NCBI RefSeq assembly: GCF_026163685.1
Contig: NZ_JAOXSR010000005.1
Span: forward strand, 62,001-126,000
DNA: 64,000 nt
Direction of reading: 5' to 3'
Origin: Oerskovia flava
Lineage (GTDB): Bacteria > Actinomycetota > Actinomycetes > Actinomycetales > Cellulomonadaceae
Position numbers and translations under genes: made by a program. The first letter of the stretch is position 1. The number at the start of each line of letters is the position of its first letter. Below, in pieces: positions 62,874 to 64,000 of the stretch. The notes under the pieces were generated by a model. It worked only from the letters and a program-made list of their open reading frames with translations, was not told where the DNA came from and made no database searches.

Positions 62874-63701
62874 TCAGCCGTCGCGTCGGCGGTCGTGGAA
62901 CACCTCGTCCGTGACCTGCGCGGTGCGGATGAACGTCTCGATCGCCTCGCGCGTCGCGAGGGTGTCTGCACCCGAGGGGCCGGTCTCGGCACCGCCGTCG
63001 AGGTCGCGCACCTCGTCGTGGATGCGTTCCATGGTGGTGTCGAGGGTGGCGGCGACGTCGGCCGCGAGCTTGAGGGCGTCGGTCAGGTGCCGTGGCACCT
63101 CCCGCTCGTACTTGTAGTAGATCTTGTGCTCGAGACTGGCCCAGAAGTCCATCGCGATCGTGCGGAGCTGGATCTCGACGACGACGTCCTCGACCCGGTC
63201 GGAGAGGAACACCGGCACCTGCACGATGAGGTGCAGGCTCTTGTACCCGTTGCCCTTGGGGTGCGCGATGTAGTCCCGCTCCTCGAGGACCGTGAGGTCT
63301 CGCTGGCCCACGAGCATGTCCCGCACCCGGTAGATGTCGGACACGAAGCTGCACGTCACCCGGACGCCCGCGATGTCGAACATCTGCGCGCGCACGCCCT
63401 CGGGCGTCAGGGGCACCCCCTTGCGGCGCGCTTTGGCGAGGATCGACTCGAGGGACTTCAGGCGTGAGCCGGCGTGCTCGATCGGGTTGTACTCGTGGAT
63501 GTGACGGAACTCGTCGCGCAGCACGGTGATCTTCGTCATCACCTCGTCGATGCCGAACTTGTAGGTCATCATCAGCCGACGGAAGTCCCGGACGAGCGGC
63601 GCCACCTCGCCCGCCAGACGAGGGTCCTTCCCCAGGCCCTCGAGGACGGCGGCGCGAACACCTGCCAGGTCGCCCGCCTCCGGCGTGGTCGTGCCGCTCA
63701 T
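62874..63701 (-). CDS. Small alarmone synthetase (GTP pyrophosphokinase family)
   Basis: A protein of 275 residues with only the RelA/SpoT synthetase domain; no hydrolase, TGS or ACT domain. RLKSLESILAKARRKGVP, FDIAGVRVTCSFVSDIYRV, YIAHPKGNGYKSLHLIVQVP and VVEIQLRTIAMDFWASLEHKIYYK are conserved synthetase motifs, with catalytic and substrate residues in the last three. The enzyme would make (p)ppGpp constitutively or on stress. Together with ku it suggests a stress-response grouping, but the genes are not on one transcript. Confidence 0.94.
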   Translation of the reverse strand: MSGTTTPEAGDLAGVRAAVLEGLGKDPRLAGEVAPLVRDFRRLMMTYKFGIDEVMTKITVLRDEFRHIHEYNPIEHAGSRLKSLESILAKARRKGVPLTPEGVRAQMFDIAGVRVTCSFVSDIYRVRDMLVGQRDLTVLEERDYIAHPKGNGYKSLHLIVQVPVFLSDRVEDVVVEIQLRTIAMDFWASLEHKIYYKYEREVPRHLTDALKLAADVAATLDTTMERIHDEVRDLDGGAETGPSGADTLATREAIETFIRTAQVTDEVFHDRRRDG

Positions 63702-63844
63702 GCTGTCGCGCTCATCGGATCGTGCTCACCGTCTCGCCTCGCCTCGCCCGCACGGTCGCGGGCGGCCGCGTTCCGCGGCCCTGCACTGTCCCACGCACGG
63801 GAGTCCGCAGAAGTTCCCGCCCGGCGGATGAACCGCGGCACACC

Positions 63845-64000
63845 TCAGCCGAGGACGCCCTGGTGCAGCGCACGCAGCACCGCCTTGGTGCGGTCGCGTG
63901 CGCCGAGCTTGAGCAGCACGGTCGACACGTGGTTCTTCACGGTCCCCTCGGCGAGGTAGAGGGCCTCGGCGATCTCACGGTTGGTGCACCCTTCCGCGAC
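63845..64000 (-). CDS. LuxR-type response regulator, 5' part outside window
   Basis: Only the last 51 residues are in the window. VAEGCTNREIAEALYLAEGT and VKNHVSTVLLKLGARDR form the NarL/FixJ helix-turn-helix, followed by TKAVLRALHQGVLG and a stop. It is most likely the DNA-binding end of a two-component response regulator; the receiver domain is outside. The 143-bp spacer to the alarmone gene shows no other feature. Confidence 0.9.
   Translation of the reverse strand, partial: VAEGCTNREIAEALYLAEGTVKNHVSTVLLKLGARDRTKAVLRALHQGVLG

Overview
The window looks like chromosomal DNA from a very high-GC actinobacterium. The likely placement is order Micrococcales, close to Cellulomonadaceae or Promicromonosporaceae. 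This is inferred from gene content and order (hrcA-dnaJ-rsmE-HIT-phoH-ybeY-era, recO-uppS, glyS next to a zinc ABC operon, comEA-comEC-holA-rpsT-lepA-hemW), from GTG-rich starts, and from many apparently leaderless promoters. No phage, insertion sequence, CRISPR array, rRNA or tRNA gene was seen. The longest spacers are about 270 bp, so no stretch above 300 bp lacks a gene.

Left third (1-26 kb): a WXG100-like/hydrolase pair runs off the left edge, followed by dusB. A PadR-controlled divergent locus comes next: a DUF418 membrane protein on one side, PadR, a HAAS-type membrane protein and a zinc-type oxidoreductase on the other. glyS lies divergent from a tightly coupled zinc operon, znuA-znuC-znuB-zur. 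Then come a VTT membrane protein, a VOC protein, uppS, recO and leuA. leuA carries a leucine-rich leader peptide and an attenuator-like hairpin. Three envelope proteins (polytopic protein with an LRV-like tail, PQQ-like beta-propeller, alpha/beta hydrolase) precede the conserved RNA and chaperone block era, ybeY, phoH, HIT, rsmE, dnaJ, hrcA, with a CIRCE element in front of hrcA.

Middle (27-52 kb): an MFS pump, DUF3097, a Pro/Gly-rich membrane protein, hemW and lepA. Then an operon of a circularly permuted ATP-grasp protein, an alpha-E protein and a transglutaminase. After it come an orphan PemK/MazF-like protein, rpsT, holA, comEC, comEA, degV, a HerA-like ATPase, a DUF559-like nuclease gene, leuS and a VKOR-family protein.

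Right (52-64 kb): mostly efflux and regulation. It holds an AraJ-type MFS protein with a palindromic operator, a DtxR-family regulator, a YceI protein coupled to a membrane metallophosphoesterase, a DHA2 pump divergent from its TetR repressor, an imine-reductase-like enzyme divergent from an HxlR regulator, a PhnB-like protein, ku, DUF1905, a small alarmone synthetase and a truncated LuxR-type response regulator.

The most unusual structure is a dispersed palindrome of exactly 60 nt, present three times (32781-32840, 47328-47387, 48373-48432). It has TGAGTGC/GCACTC ends and an invariant CGGTTC at its centre. Each copy sits at or just past a stop codon, and two copies bracket the solo DUF559-like nuclease gene. 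I did not recognise it as a named element.
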